Positions 43,834-52,784 of a DNA stretch of 64,000 bases are shown one piece after another. A program made the position numbers and the translations under genes. Source of the DNA: Lucifugimonas sp038150225 (GTDB lineage: Bacteria; Chloroflexota; Dehalococcoidia; Lucifugimonadales; Lucifugimonadaceae); contig JAYQWG010000003.1 in NCBI GenBank assembly GCA_038150225.1, positions 23,394-87,393 on the forward strand, given 5' to 3'. The stretch's first letter is position 1, and each line of letters begins with the position of its first letter. The notes under the pieces are model-generated. The model was not told where the DNA came from and did no database searches. It saw nothing but the letters and a program-made list of their open reading frames with translations.

Positions 43834-45258
43834 TTATTCGTGCTGAAGCAGGGTCATGAACTCGGTAACGGGCATCCCGTATAGCTCACTCGAGTCCTTG
43901 AACAGAGTTTCTAGATCGACAGCGGAATCACCACCGAATCTTCCGCTCATGTTGTTCACAAATTTCTGTTCCAACAGCGGTTTGGACTCATCCCTACGGA
44001 ACTTGTGACCAATCGGGTAATCGACTGAAACCTTCGTCGTTGATGTCCCATCAGCAAACACAACTTGAACGGCATTTCCGATCGAGCGCTTGTCCGGATC
44101 CAAATATTCCTCGGTAAATCGAGGCTCGTGCTCCATGCGCATCAAGTCACGCAAGCGGTCGATCTCGGGGTTGGCAGCGGCCTCATCCTCATAATCGTCT
44201 GCTGTTAGATCACCCTTCAAAAGACCAACCGCAGTCATGTACTGAATGCAGTGATCTCGATCTGCCGGATTATTGAGTGGTCCGGTTTTATCGATGATCC
44301 GAAGTGCACTTTCCTGGGTGCGAACAACGATCTCTTTGATCTCATCGAGTCTGCTGCTAACTTCCGGATGTAGTTGGAAAGCTGCCTCTACCGCAGTTTG
44401 AGCATGGAACTCTGCTGGGAACGAAACTTTGAACAGAATGTTTTCCATCACGTACGAGCCAAGCTGCCGTTCAAGCGTGATTTCGTCACCTTTGAACCAC
44501 ACGTTCTGGAATCCCCAGCCAGATGCTGTGAGAGCCGATGCGTAGCCCATTTCGCCTGCGACGGCGTTTAGTGCGAATCTCACGCCGCGAGATGCAGCAT
44601 CGCCAGCAGCCCAGGACTTGCGAGAACCAGTGTTCGGAGCGTGGCGATAGGTTCTCAACGTTGCGTCGAGCCATGCGTTTGATACAGCACTCTCGACCTG
44701 CTGAACCGTCCCACCCAACATCGCTGTGGAAACTGCAGCGGACGCTACTTTCACCAACAGGACATGGTCGATGCCAACTCTGTTGAACGAATTCTGAAGC
44801 GCAAGCACACCTTGAATTTCGTACGCCTTGATTGCGTAGTCCAGCACTTCTCGTACGGTGAATTGCTTACCTTCGAATAGTTCTGGATTTCGACTCACAT
44901 AATCGGCAACAGCAAGAATTGACCCGAAATTGTCAGAAGGGTGTCCCCATTCGGCAGCCAACCACGTGTCATTGAAATCAAGCCATCTGATCAAAGCCCC
45001 GATATCGAAAGCAGCTTTGACGGGGTCGAGTTCAAACTCAGTACCAGGTACGCGAGAGCCGCCAGGAACTTTCGTTCCAGCGACAACGGGACCGAGTAGC
45101 TTTGTACAAGCCGGGTAATCGAGTGCCAGTACAGCACAGCCAATCGAGTCCATCAAACAAAGTCGTGCCGTGTCGAGTGCCAGTTCTGATTCTGGCTGGT
45201 ATTCGACGGCGTATTTAGAGATTTCTCGTATGACCGAGTCAGTGCTTGATCCGATCAC
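43834..45258 (-). CDS. prpD: MmgE/PrpD-family protein (2-methylcitrate dehydratase-like)
   Basis: This 474-residue protein belongs to the MmgE/PrpD family, which dehydrates 2-methylcitrate. It has DTARLCLMDSIGCAVLAL, the conserved WLDFNDTWLAAEWGHPSDN near residues 95-115, AAGDAASRGVRFAL, and KVSFPAEFHAQTAVEAA. The frame is open upstream, but GTG 45258 overlaps the citrate synthase stop (GTGA) and starts the conserved region, so it is chosen. It follows prpB and prpC genes, which supports a methylcitrate-cycle role. Confidence 0.87.
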   Translation of the reverse strand: MIGSSTDSVIREISKYAVEYQPESELALDTARLCLMDSIGCAVLALDYPACTKLLGPVVAGTKVPGGSRVPGTEFELDPVKAAFDIGALIRWLDFNDTWLAAEWGHPSDNFGSILAVADYVSRNPELFEGKQFTVREVLDYAIKAYEIQGVLALQNSFNRVGIDHVLLVKVASAAVSTAMLGGTVQQVESAVSNAWLDATLRTYRHAPNTGSRKSWAAGDAASRGVRFALNAVAGEMGYASALTASGWGFQNVWFKGDEITLERQLGSYVMENILFKVSFPAEFHAQTAVEAAFQLHPEVSSRLDEIKEIVVRTQESALRIIDKTGPLNNPADRDHCIQYMTAVGLLKGDLTADDYEDEAAANPEIDRLRDLMRMEHEPRFTEEYLDPDKRSIGNAVQVVFADGTSTTKVSVDYPIGHKFRRDESKPLLEQKFVNNMSGRFGGDSAVDLETLFKDSSELYGMPVTEFMTLLQHE

Positions 45259-46370
45259 GAACGATCTCCAATCGCAACATATGGTCTTACGTCGGGTCCT
45301 GTGTAGTCGGCCAACGGTCTGATCAGTCGATTGTCGTTTCGCTGCTCGATGATATGGGCGATCCATCCCGACGTCCTGGCGATTACGAACACCGGAGTAA
45401 ACATTGACGTCGGTATACCGCACATGTGGTACGCCGTCGCAGCGTAGAAATCGAGATTCGGGTGCATTCCTTTTTCTCGCATCATCACGGTCTCAATCCG
45501 ATCAGAAATGTCGTAGTAAGACGTGTTGCCTGCAGCTTCGGAAAGCTGTCTTGCCAGTTCTTTGACGATCGGTGAACGCGGATCTCCGTTTTTGTACACC
45601 CGGTGACCGAATCCCATGATGAGTCGACGAGCTTCGAGCATATGAAGGATCGACTTTTCAGCATCCTGCGGAGAGTCGAATGACGACACAAGCTCCATTG
45701 CCGCTTCATTTGCACCACCATGCAATGGTCCCCGCAAAGCCCCTATTGCTCCCGCAATAGCCGAGTACGTATCCGCAAGAGTTGATGTGATGACTCGCGC
45801 AGTGAACGTGGATGCGTTGAATTCGTGTTCAGCGTAAAGAATAAGTGTCTTATCCAGCGCATCACGCTTTGCCGGATCGACCGCCTTGCCTGATAGGATG
45901 TTCAGGAAATGTCCTGCGACAGTGGACTCGTCTGAATCAGTCTCGATCCGTTCTCCTCGTCGGTGATATCGATACCAGTACGCCAACATTGAACCGAAAC
46001 ACGCGATAAGTCTGTCACCGACCGTAGCTCCGTTCCTACCACCTTCGCCTTCGGGCTCGAGCGTGCCTAACAACGAAGTACACGACCGCAAGACATCCAT
46101 TGGATGGGCAGAACCAGGAATTGACTCCAGCAACGTTTTCAAGGCATCTGGTAGCGACCGCATGCCCGTAAGTTTGGTCTTATAGGCGTCGAGCTCAGCT
46201 TGATTCGGTAGCTTCCCGTAAATGAGTAGATAAGCGACTTCTTCAAACGTCGAGTTTTCGGCAAGATCAGTGATTGTGTAGCCGCGGTAGGTGAGACCAA
46301 TGCCCTCTTTACCTACGGTGCAGATCCCAGACGAACCGGCTGTAATTCCACTAAGTCCAGCGGTGGTCAT
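45255..46370 (-). CDS. prpC: Citrate/2-methylcitrate synthase
   Basis: This 371-residue citrate synthase-fold enzyme has LTYRGYTITDLAENSTFEEV, then GPLHGGANEAAM with the active-site His, MGFGHRVYKNGDPRS with the second His, and NLDFYAATAYHMCGIPTSMF with the catalytic Asp. Its size is that of short bacterial citrate/methylcitrate synthases. Between PrpB- and PrpD-like genes it most likely uses propionyl-CoA plus oxaloacetate; citrate synthase activity cannot be excluded. Confidence 0.9.
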   Translation of the reverse strand: MTTAGLSGITAGSSGICTVGKEGIGLTYRGYTITDLAENSTFEEVAYLLIYGKLPNQAELDAYKTKLTGMRSLPDALKTLLESIPGSAHPMDVLRSCTSLLGTLEPEGEGGRNGATVGDRLIACFGSMLAYWYRYHRRGERIETDSDESTVAGHFLNILSGKAVDPAKRDALDKTLILYAEHEFNASTFTARVITSTLADTYSAIAGAIGALRGPLHGGANEAAMELVSSFDSPQDAEKSILHMLEARRLIMGFGHRVYKNGDPRSPIVKELARQLSEAAGNTSYYDISDRIETVMMREKGMHPNLDFYAATAYHMCGIPTSMFTPVFVIARTSGWIAHIIEQRNDNRLIRPLADYTGPDVRPYVAIGDRS

Positions 46371-46400
46371 TGAATTCCTTTTCTTTCGCTCATATTGCGA

Positions 46401-47282
46401 TTACTCGGCATCTTCAGAAAATAGCGCATCGAGTTTCTCTTCGTAGCTGTGATATTCGAGATATTCGTAAAGCTCTGCACGTGTTTGCAGGTCGTTAACA
46501 ATCGCAGCCTGAGTACCAGAGCTTCGTATTTCGGCTAAGGCTTGTTCCGCTGCACGGTTAGCAGCTCTGAAAGCAGTCAGCGGGTAGAGCGCAATATCAA
46601 CATCGACAGACGCAAGTTGATCGACGGTGAAAGCTGGAGTGACCCCGAACTCGGTCAGGTTTGCCAGCACTGGAACGCCTGTCGCGTCTGCAAAACGCTG
46701 GTAATCGTCCAATTCTGTGACAGCTTCAGCGAAGATCATGTCAGCACCCGCCTTGACGTAAGCAGCCGAGCGTTCTATTGCCGAATCCACGCCTTCGACA
46801 GCGATTGCGTCGGTACGTGCCATTAGTACAAAGTCGTCATACGCTTTCGCATCACTGGCTGCTTTCAGCCGGTCTGACATTTCGGCAGTTGACACAACTT
46901 GCTTACCCGGGCGATGACCGCATCGTTTGGCTTGGACCTGGTCCTCAATGTGAACTCCGGCCGCACCGGCTTTAGCCATCTCAGTCATGGTGCGAGCAAT
47001 CATGAACGCACCGCCCCACCCGGTGTCTGCATCAACCAATAGTGGTAAATCAACAGCGGAGGTAATTCTTCTTACGTCCTCCAGCACGTTGTCCAGAGTG
47101 GTCATTCCAAGGTCAGGAAGTCCGTACGAAGCGGTCGCAACACCCGAACCGGAGAGGTACAGAGCCTTGAATCCGGCGGAGCGAGTCATTATGGCGTGAT
47201 ACGGATTTGTCGCCCCAACGAGCTGAAGTGGCGACTCTGCTTTCATCGCTGCGCGAAATTGCGATCCGGGTAAGTTGGTCAT
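46401..47282 (-). CDS. prpB: 2-methylisocitrate lyase (PEP mutase/isocitrate lyase family)
   Basis: This 293-residue protein has the family pattern GVATASYGLPDLGMTTLDNV, then the metal Asp pair in LLVDADTGWGGA, HIEDQVQAKRCGHRPGK with the catalytic Cys of the KRCGH box, and ARTDA. It splits 2-methylisocitrate into pyruvate and succinate. It is the first of three adjacent methylcitrate-cycle genes on this strand. A related oxaloacetate decarboxylase activity is possible but the KRCGH box favours lyase. Confidence 0.9.
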   Translation of the reverse strand: MTNLPGSQFRAAMKAESPLQLVGATNPYHAIMTRSAGFKALYLSGSGVATASYGLPDLGMTTLDNVLEDVRRITSAVDLPLLVDADTGWGGAFMIARTMTEMAKAGAAGVHIEDQVQAKRCGHRPGKQVVSTAEMSDRLKAASDAKAYDDFVLMARTDAIAVEGVDSAIERSAAYVKAGADMIFAEAVTELDDYQRFADATGVPVLANLTEFGVTPAFTVDQLASVDVDIALYPLTAFRAANRAAEQALAEIRSSGTQAAIVNDLQTRAELYEYLEYHSYEEKLDALFSEDAE

Positions 47283-47323
47283 GATGAGCCGATTATATTG
47301 CTCGGCCCAGGGTTTTAACGGGA

Positions 47324-48160
47324 CTAACCGAAGAATGCGTCGTAAAAGACAAGGGGCGATACGACGAGCAGAACGACCCCTACTACAAGACGCAGTTTCG
47401 CAGGGTCGACATTGCCACCCATCCGCGATCCGACAAACATTCCAATCATCGCCGGAACCCCGATGTAGGCGATCAACAGCCAGTCGAAACGTCCTGAAAT
47501 CAAATGTCCGACGAACCCAGACGCCCCAACAAGAATCGTCAAGGCAAGGTTCGTACCTGCGGCGAGAGCTGGTTTCATTTTCAGTACATGGACTAACGCA
47601 GGCATTCTGAGAACGCCTAACGCAAGACCGACTGCACCGCCTATCACACCGATTCCGAATCCAAGAACGCTCTCGCGTGTAACCGTTTTGGGATTGAGGT
47701 CTCCCCTGCCACCAGTCTCTTCAGGAGATTGCCCTTGGGAGGTATTTCGAATTTCTGCGGTTGCTCGAACAATCATTGCGACGGCTGACCAAACCAGGAG
47801 CAAGGCAACAATCGTCAGCAGCACTTGCCTTGAGACGATGTCTGCGTACAAACCACCTACAAAGGATCCGGCAATTGCAGGAATACCAATGATGATGACG
47901 ACCCGGTAAACGATTCGTTGCTGAAGGATGGCTGGCCACGATCCAGCAACCGAGCCGATCACGCTCACGAACAAGTTGGTGCTTGCAGCAATAAGAGGGT
48001 CGAGTCCAACCGCGGTCATAATCGGAAGTCTGACGACCCCCAGAGCGATTCCCACAAGGCCGCCGATAACACCAACGACGAGCGACATCATGACGAGACC
48101 GGAGATTTCGAGCGTGGTGAGTTCTGCACTCGTCAGGGCCAGCCCGACACCGACATCCAT
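47324..48160 (-). CDS. TauE/SafE (TSUP) family membrane exporter
   Basis: This 278-residue membrane protein has about eight hydrophobic segments and two repeats of the TSUP motif: GGLVGIALGVVRLPIMTAVG near residues 35-54, and GGAVGLALGVLRMPALVHVL near residue 175. The first is followed by LDPLIAASTNLFVSVIGS and the second by KPALAAGTNLALTILVG. Family members export sulfite, sulfoacetate or other organic anions. Its location in a 2-oxo acid catabolic array suggests removal of an acidic by-product. Confidence 0.82.
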   Translation of the reverse strand: MDVGVGLALTSAELTTLEISGLVMMSLVVGVIGGLVGIALGVVRLPIMTAVGLDPLIAASTNLFVSVIGSVAGSWPAILQQRIVYRVVIIIGIPAIAGSFVGGLYADIVSRQVLLTIVALLLVWSAVAMIVRATAEIRNTSQGQSPEETGGRGDLNPKTVTRESVLGFGIGVIGGAVGLALGVLRMPALVHVLKMKPALAAGTNLALTILVGASGFVGHLISGRFDWLLIAYIGVPAMIGMFVGSRMGGNVDPAKLRLVVGVVLLVVSPLVFYDAFFG

Positions 48161-48360
48161 TACTTCGCTTCCAATCCCAGAGAAGCGCGTTTGTTCAGCC
48201 TGTTACAACACGTACAACAGTCAGATGGACAATCTGGTTCGAGTTCGATCATTCGGCTCAGTATTTTTGAATCGCGCGAAAACAGAATTTCTACGATAAC
48301 GATTCTACGTTTCCCGAGCGCGGCTGCAATCAAAGATCAGCCGAAATTTCCGGGTATCGC
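48161..48360. other. Intergenic spacer inside the array
   Basis: Two hundred bases between the TauE-type gene and the upstream DapA-like gene, with no supported ORF. It could hold an internal promoter, but no clear -35/-10 pair is seen. Confidence 0.4.
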
Positions 48361-49263
48361 TTACTTCCCGACGAGGTCAAGTGACTCCAACAATCGGTCG
48401 ATTTCTTTGTAGTGCTCAGCATCAGGTTTCAAAGCTGGATGACGTGCGAAATCTGAGCCAGGTGAGAACACTCCTCGGCGAACCATGATGTGTTTGTAAA
48501 CCCAGTTAGCAAATCCCTGACCTTGAGCCAGAATGTTGATCAATGGAGAGTGCCTGCGCATTTCAGCTTGTGCAGCTCCTTCGTCACCTGCCTGGTATGA
48601 GTCCCAAACCCGTGCAAACATGTCAGGTAATGTCGAACCCGGCATGGTGCCAACTGAACCTCGCTTGAATTCCTCAACGGCGAATGCTCCACCGGCTCCT
48701 CCGAACAAGATAAGTCCGGTTCCCTTGGCAAGCTCTTGAGTCTCACCCATCCGCGGGATAGTTGGAGGTGTCTCAACTTTGATGTAGCAAAGGTTTTCGT
48801 GTCGTTTCGCGCACTGAACGGCCATCCCTGGTGGGACCTGGGCTGTTCCCTGGTCCTGAAGGAAGATTGGGAGCGAAACAGACTCTGCGATCCGACCGAA
48901 ATACTCGATATTCTCGGAAGCTGGCATCGGGATGAACGAAGTCGGGCGAATCATTAGTGCGTCGGCACCGAGTTCTTCGGCTCGCTTCGAGTAGTAGATA
49001 GCCATGTCGGTGCTTTCTGCACCAGTGTTCATGACGATCTTCACCCTGCCGTTCGCAACTTTCACGACAGTCCTGAGTATTTCGTCACGTTCGGCTTCGG
49101 TGAACTTGTAAATCTCAGTTGCGACGGCAATACCAAGGCCGTGAACACCTTTTTCTATACACCACTCGACTTGTTTCTCAAGGTCTTCAAATACCAGCTG
49201 TCCCTTTTCATTGATTGGGGCTGAAAGGATCGGGTAAACACCCTTCATCGTTCGATCTGGCAT
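48361..49263 (-). CDS. DapA-family aldolase/lyase, paralog of the 3.8-kb gene
   Basis: This 300-residue TIM-barrel enzyme has MKGVYPILSAPINEKGQ at its start, the Schiff-base Lys in ENLCYIKVETPPT, and FLQDQGTAQVP where DapA has its catalytic Tyr motif. GVHGLGIAVATEIYK and KIVMNTGAESTDMAIYYS are nearly shared with the protein at 3809-4660. It is not the lysine-pathway enzyme. A 2-oxo acid lyase or dehydratase fits with prp and oad genes around it. Confidence 0.83.
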   Translation of the reverse strand: MPDRTMKGVYPILSAPINEKGQLVFEDLEKQVEWCIEKGVHGLGIAVATEIYKFTEAERDEILRTVVKVANGRVKIVMNTGAESTDMAIYYSKRAEELGADALMIRPTSFIPMPASENIEYFGRIAESVSLPIFLQDQGTAQVPPGMAVQCAKRHENLCYIKVETPPTIPRMGETQELAKGTGLILFGGAGGAFAVEEFKRGSVGTMPGSTLPDMFARVWDSYQAGDEGAAQAEMRRHSPLINILAQGQGFANWVYKHIMVRRGVFSPGSDFARHPALKPDAEHYKEIDRLLESLDLVGK

Positions 49264-49394
49264 TCGTTCAGTTCTCCTGATTATTCAAGTCCGAGCTCTT
49301 TGGCTGAACTGCGTGCCGAATATCGCGCCGGACGCGTAGCAACGCAACCAAAGAGACGGTTGTGGAACGCCGATTACCGACAGAAATCAGAGAT

Positions 49395-50591
49395 TTAGAG
49401 TAGGGTCTCGACGATTGCGAGGAGAACACCAGCCACGGTCGCCGTACCAATCACACCGGCAACGTTCGGTCCCATCGCGTGCATGAGAAGGAAGTTTTCT
49501 GGGTCTTCCTTTTGTCCCATGTCCTGAACAACTCTTGCCGCCATAGGCACTGCCGAAACACCAGCTGCACCGATCATCGGGTTGACCTTGTCCTTAGTGA
49601 ACAGGTTCATCAGCTTTGCGAGAAGGATTCCTGCCACTGTCGCTGTCATGAATGCGAAGAGTCCCAGGAAGAAGATTCCAATAGTCTCTGGCTGCAGGAA
49701 GATCTCTGCAGGCATCGTTGCTCCTACTGCAAGACCCAACATGATTATCACGATGTTCATCAAAGAGTTTTCGGCGACGTCCGCGAGTCTTGGGACAACG
49801 CCAGAAACCTTGATGAGGTTTCCGAGCATCAACACACCGATCAGCGGGGTTGATGAAGGAACGAGAACCGCAATGATGATTGTTGTTACAACCGGGAACA
49901 GGATTTTCATCCGCTGCGACACAGGCTTCGCCGTATACTGCATTCGGATCATCCGCTCTTGCTTCGTCGTGAAGAAACGAATGATTGGTGGCTGAATGAT
50001 CGGCACGAGAGCCATGTACGAGTAAGCAGCAACTGCTGTCGCTCCGACGATATATCGTACCTCTACATGTGGAAGCGACTCACCGAGTTCTCGCATTCGT
50101 GTAGCAATGAAAATTGTGGTCGGTCCGTCGGCTCCACCAATTATTCCGATCGAGGATGCCTCTAACAAACCAAAGTCGAACAGATCGGTCATTCCAAGCA
50201 GTAGGGCACCAATCAGCGCGATGAACACACCTGCTTGCGCACCTGCTCCCAGAAGGATTGTCTTCGGATTCGACAGCATTGGTGTGAAGTCGGTCGCTGC
50301 ACCCACGCCAAGGAAGATCAACAGCGGAAAGATATCCGTTTCCATTCCGACAACCTGGAATGTGCGCAAAAGTCCGGCTGGTTCACCGTGACCACCTTCG
50401 CGAACCAGCTCGCCCAGCGGAAGGTTTGCAAAGAGAATTCCCATCGAGATGGGAACCAGGAGCAGCGGTTCTTTCTTTTTAGCCACACCCACATAAAGCA
50501 GAGCGCCAGCGATGAGCCACATGATGATCATTCGCGGCTCGTCGCCTATTGCAGTAAAGCCTTCCCAGAGGGCGCTGAATTCATTCGACAT
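49395..50591 (-). CDS. oadB: Sodium-pumping decarboxylase beta subunit (OadB/GcdB/MmdB)
   Basis: This 398-residue, strongly hydrophobic protein is the membrane subunit that couples decarboxylation of carboxybiotin to sodium export. The conserved blocks are FLGVGAATDFTPMLSNPKT, IGIIGGADGPTTIFIATRM (with the key Asp), and a late PMIGAAGVSAVPMAARVVQD followed by HAMGPNVAGVIGTATVAG. About nine to eleven membrane segments are visible. It lies next to the biotin carrier and a gamma-type subunit. No carboxyltransferase alpha subunit is in the window, so the substrate (oxaloacetate, methylmalonyl-CoA or other) is open. Confidence 0.93.
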   Translation of the reverse strand: MSNEFSALWEGFTAIGDEPRMIIMWLIAGALLYVGVAKKKEPLLLVPISMGILFANLPLGELVREGGHGEPAGLLRTFQVVGMETDIFPLLIFLGVGAATDFTPMLSNPKTILLGAGAQAGVFIALIGALLLGMTDLFDFGLLEASSIGIIGGADGPTTIFIATRMRELGESLPHVEVRYIVGATAVAAYSYMALVPIIQPPIIRFFTTKQERMIRMQYTAKPVSQRMKILFPVVTTIIIAVLVPSSTPLIGVLMLGNLIKVSGVVPRLADVAENSLMNIVIIMLGLAVGATMPAEIFLQPETIGIFFLGLFAFMTATVAGILLAKLMNLFTKDKVNPMIGAAGVSAVPMAARVVQDMGQKEDPENFLLMHAMGPNVAGVIGTATVAGVLLAIVETLL

Positions 50592-50600
50592 TTATGAGCC

Positions 50601-51053
50601 TTAAGAGATTTCCACGAGTGTTTGACCGTGTTGAACTGAGTCACCTGCGGCTACGTGCACGGCTGTTACTGAACCGGCGGAAGTTGCAGAGATTGTGTTC
50701 TCCATCTTCATCGATTCGAGAATGACTACTGTCTGACCACTGGTCACCGAGTCGCCAACCGAAACGTTCACGCTCACGATGCGACCTGGCATTGGTGCCC
50801 TGACTACGCCATCACCGCCACCGGTCGGAACTGCTGGTCGCGAAACTGATGGTGCTGGAGGTGTGACCGATTTAGGAGCCGCTGCCGGCGCTGGCGTGGC
50901 AGATGCCGAAGACGCCGCGGAAGCGGACTCAGGTAACTCCACCTGGTAGTCAACACCGTCAACAGTTACATCTACCGGTGAGGTAGACGTATCGCCTACT
51001 TCAACGTCATACTTTTGCCCGTCGATCGTCAGCTTGTAGTTCTTGGGACTCAC
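50601..51053 (-). CDS. Biotin carboxyl carrier subunit of the sodium-pump decarboxylase
   Basis: This 150-residue protein ends in a biotinyl domain (about 82-150) with the biotin Lys in VVILESMKMENTISA. An N-terminal part (MSPKNYKLTIDGQKYDVEV) precedes a flexible Ala/Pro linker (about 50-80). This is the layout of MmdC/GcdC gamma subunits. Its stop lies nine bases before oadB, and its start overlaps the OadG-like stop. Confidence 0.92.
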   Translation of the reverse strand: MSPKNYKLTIDGQKYDVEVGDTSTSPVDVTVDGVDYQVELPESASAASSASATPAPAAAPKSVTPPAPSVSRPAVPTGGGDGVVRAPMPGRIVSVNVSVGDSVTSGQTVVILESMKMENTISATSAGSVTAVHVAAGDSVQHGQTLVEIS

Positions 51054-51668
51054 TAACCTCGCCTTTCTCGGTAGGCAGAATTTCCAGAATTGTTTAACAC
51101 TCTAGATCGTCCAGCCTGCAACCACGAGCCAGCGGAAGATTCCTTCGAAGCCCGGGTGGGGATCGATCGAGATGGTGATTCAGATAACGCGATTGCGACG
51201 GCGATAGCGGCGACTTGTTCGCCGGAGATTCCACCGCTGGAACTTGGCGGAGCTGTAGCAGGTGTAGGTGTAGGTGTAGGTGTAGGTGTAGGTGTAGGTG
51301 TAGGTGCAGGTGTTGGGGCTGCGGTAGTCGATGGCTGCTCATCACGGTCAAGCAGGCTTNNNNNNNNNNNNNNNNNNNNNNNNNNNNNNNNNNNNNNNNN
51401 NNNNNNNNNNNNNNNNNNNNNNNNNNNNNNNNNNNNNNNNNNNNNNNNNNNNNNNNNNNGGTGTTGGGGCTGCGGTAGTCGATGGCTGCTCATCACGGTC
51501 AAGCAGGCTTATCACTTTGATCGACACTGCTAGCAAAGCGAGAACAACAAATACAACACCCATGCCAACGACACTTACGGTCAGTCCATCGTTGAGCAAT
51601 TCCTGATCGAACGTTTTGGGTCTCCTCGCAGCTGAAGTAACTATTGAACGGACTTTACGTCGGCTCAA
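51053..51668 (-). CDS. OadG-like small membrane subunit with Pro-Thr repeat linker (gapped)
   Basis: The N-terminal part has one membrane segment with LNDGLTVSVVGMGVVFVVLA, the OAD gamma pattern. A Pro-Thr linker encoded by a tandem hexamer follows, then a tail with GEQVAAIAVAIALSES, typical of these subunits. A 100-N gap with identical 51-bp flanks lies inside. Collapsing it gives one frame of 154 residues. The gamma subunit holds the complex together at the membrane. It is the first of the three decarboxylase genes. Confidence 0.82.
51261..51314. repeat. Tandem hexamer repeat (GGTGTA)n
   Basis: Seven perfect GGTGTA units (51261-51302) are followed by GGTGCA and GGTGTT. On the coding strand they read alternating Pro-Thr, forming the linker of the OadG-like subunit. 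Copy number could vary between cells by slippage without changing the frame. Confidence 0.95.
51309..51510. repeat. Assembly gap (100 N) flanked by identical 51-bp copies
   Basis: Positions 51309-51359 and 51460-51510 are identical and border the 100 N directly. The break starts at the edge of the hexamer repeat, which probably stopped the assembly. It should be collapsed. Confidence 0.93.
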
Positions 51669-51707
51669 TATCTAAATTTGCCGACGAAATTCTAGCAAAG
51701 CACCGGC

Positions 51708-52784
51708 TTATTTCGGGTCTAACTCAACCCACTCAACCGGATATATAGTTCCGTCGACGCTCACCAGTTGCGCTCCATTGTTCTGGGCAACACCGACACG
51801 ATGCTGCGTACCGTTCACCGCAAACAGCTCTGGTTCTACGGCTTGAACAACTTGTGATGCCTCGTTATTGGCAAGGTCTCTGACCAGTTGTTGAGCATCC
51901 TCGACGGTTATCCGTTCAAAGGAGAGTTCGTCTCCAGGCCTGAGCTGACCGAGCTTTGGTAGATCGGCTGAAATCACCGTCGCAATCTTGGCGTAGCCAC
52001 CCGTTGTCTGGCGGTCGGCAAGTAGAACGATGGGTTTACCGTCACCGGGAATTTGGACTGAGCCGTTAATTACCGCGTCTGAAACGATGTCGTAGCGACC
52101 GTCTTTCGATTCGATCTCAGGACCATCAAGTCTGACACCCTGCCGGTTTGACTGGTCGGTAACGATGTATTTTGAGCCGAAAAACGTTTCGATTCCTGCA
52201 TCGGAAAACTGGTCATCTTGAGGACCAGGCACAGCTCGGACTGTCACGCTTCCTGAAGCAGCTGGAATCTCGTACTTCAAATCGGTGCTGCCCGGTGCAA
52301 CCCTGGATTGGGCATCACCGAGCGGAAGTAAATCGCCAGCAGTCAAGGCACGTCCGTTGAAACCACCAATTTCCGAAGCCACATGGGTCGACGCTGAATC
52401 AAGCGTCTTCGTCACGTCGATTCCACCTGCGACGCAAAAGTAGGCTCTTAGCGATTTAGGGGCAAATCCAAGCGTCAAGATGCTTCCATCTCTGGCTTCG
52501 TAAGTGAGATTTGTCCCAACTCTGATTCCATCGAGGTCTGCAATGCAATCTGCGCCAGTCAGAGCAAATGTCGAGTCGCCATTGAACTTGACCTGGAGTC
52601 CACCCATTGCCACTTCAAGTGCCGGCACATTTTCCTCGTTTCCGACCAGGCGGTTGCCAGTCTGTAACGAGTAGAGATCGGCAGCGCCAGAAACGGAAAC
52701 ACCGAATTTTTGAAACCCGATTCGCCCTGCATCCTGAACGGTGGTTTGCATCCCGGGACCAATGACTTCGATCGATCTAGTCAT
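51708..52784 (-). CDS. pxpC: 5-oxoprolinase subunit PxpC (KipA/urea amidolyase-like)
   Basis: This 358-residue protein has the family start IEVIGPGMQTTVQDAGRIGF, then GVSVSGAADLYSLQTGNRLV and ALEVAMGGLQVKF. The central VTVRAVPGPQDDQF and late LADRQTTGGYAKIATVI are also typical. With PxpA and PxpB it hydrolyses 5-oxoproline to glutamate at the cost of ATP. It overlaps pxpB by eight bases. These proteins are often labelled biotin-dependent carboxyltransferase, but no biotin step is needed for PxpC. Confidence 0.9.
   Translation of the reverse strand: MTRSIEVIGPGMQTTVQDAGRIGFQKFGVSVSGAADLYSLQTGNRLVGNEENVPALEVAMGGLQVKFNGDSTFALTGADCIADLDGIRVGTNLTYEARDGSILTLGFAPKSLRAYFCVAGGIDVTKTLDSASTHVASEIGGFNGRALTAGDLLPLGDAQSRVAPGSTDLKYEIPAASGSVTVRAVPGPQDDQFSDAGIETFFGSKYIVTDQSNRQGVRLDGPEIESKDGRYDIVSDAVINGSVQIPGDGKPIVLLADRQTTGGYAKIATVISADLPKLGQLRPGDELSFERITVEDAQQLVRDLANNEASQVVQAVEPELFAVNGTQHRVGVAQNNGAQLVSVDGTIYPVEWVELDPK

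Noticed and set aside
49479..49995. Long plus-strand ORFs opposite oadB
   Set aside because: They mirror the strongly conserved oadB frame and have no own motifs.
51261..51314. Tandem repeat as a CRISPR array
   Set aside because: Units are six bases with no spacers, and they encode a Pro-Thr linker in frame.
51708..52784. Biotin-dependent carboxyltransferase as the missing alpha subunit of the sodium pump
   Set aside because: It is PxpC-like, adjacent to pxpA and pxpB; the common label comes from homology to urea amidolyase parts, and no carboxyltransferase motif is visible.
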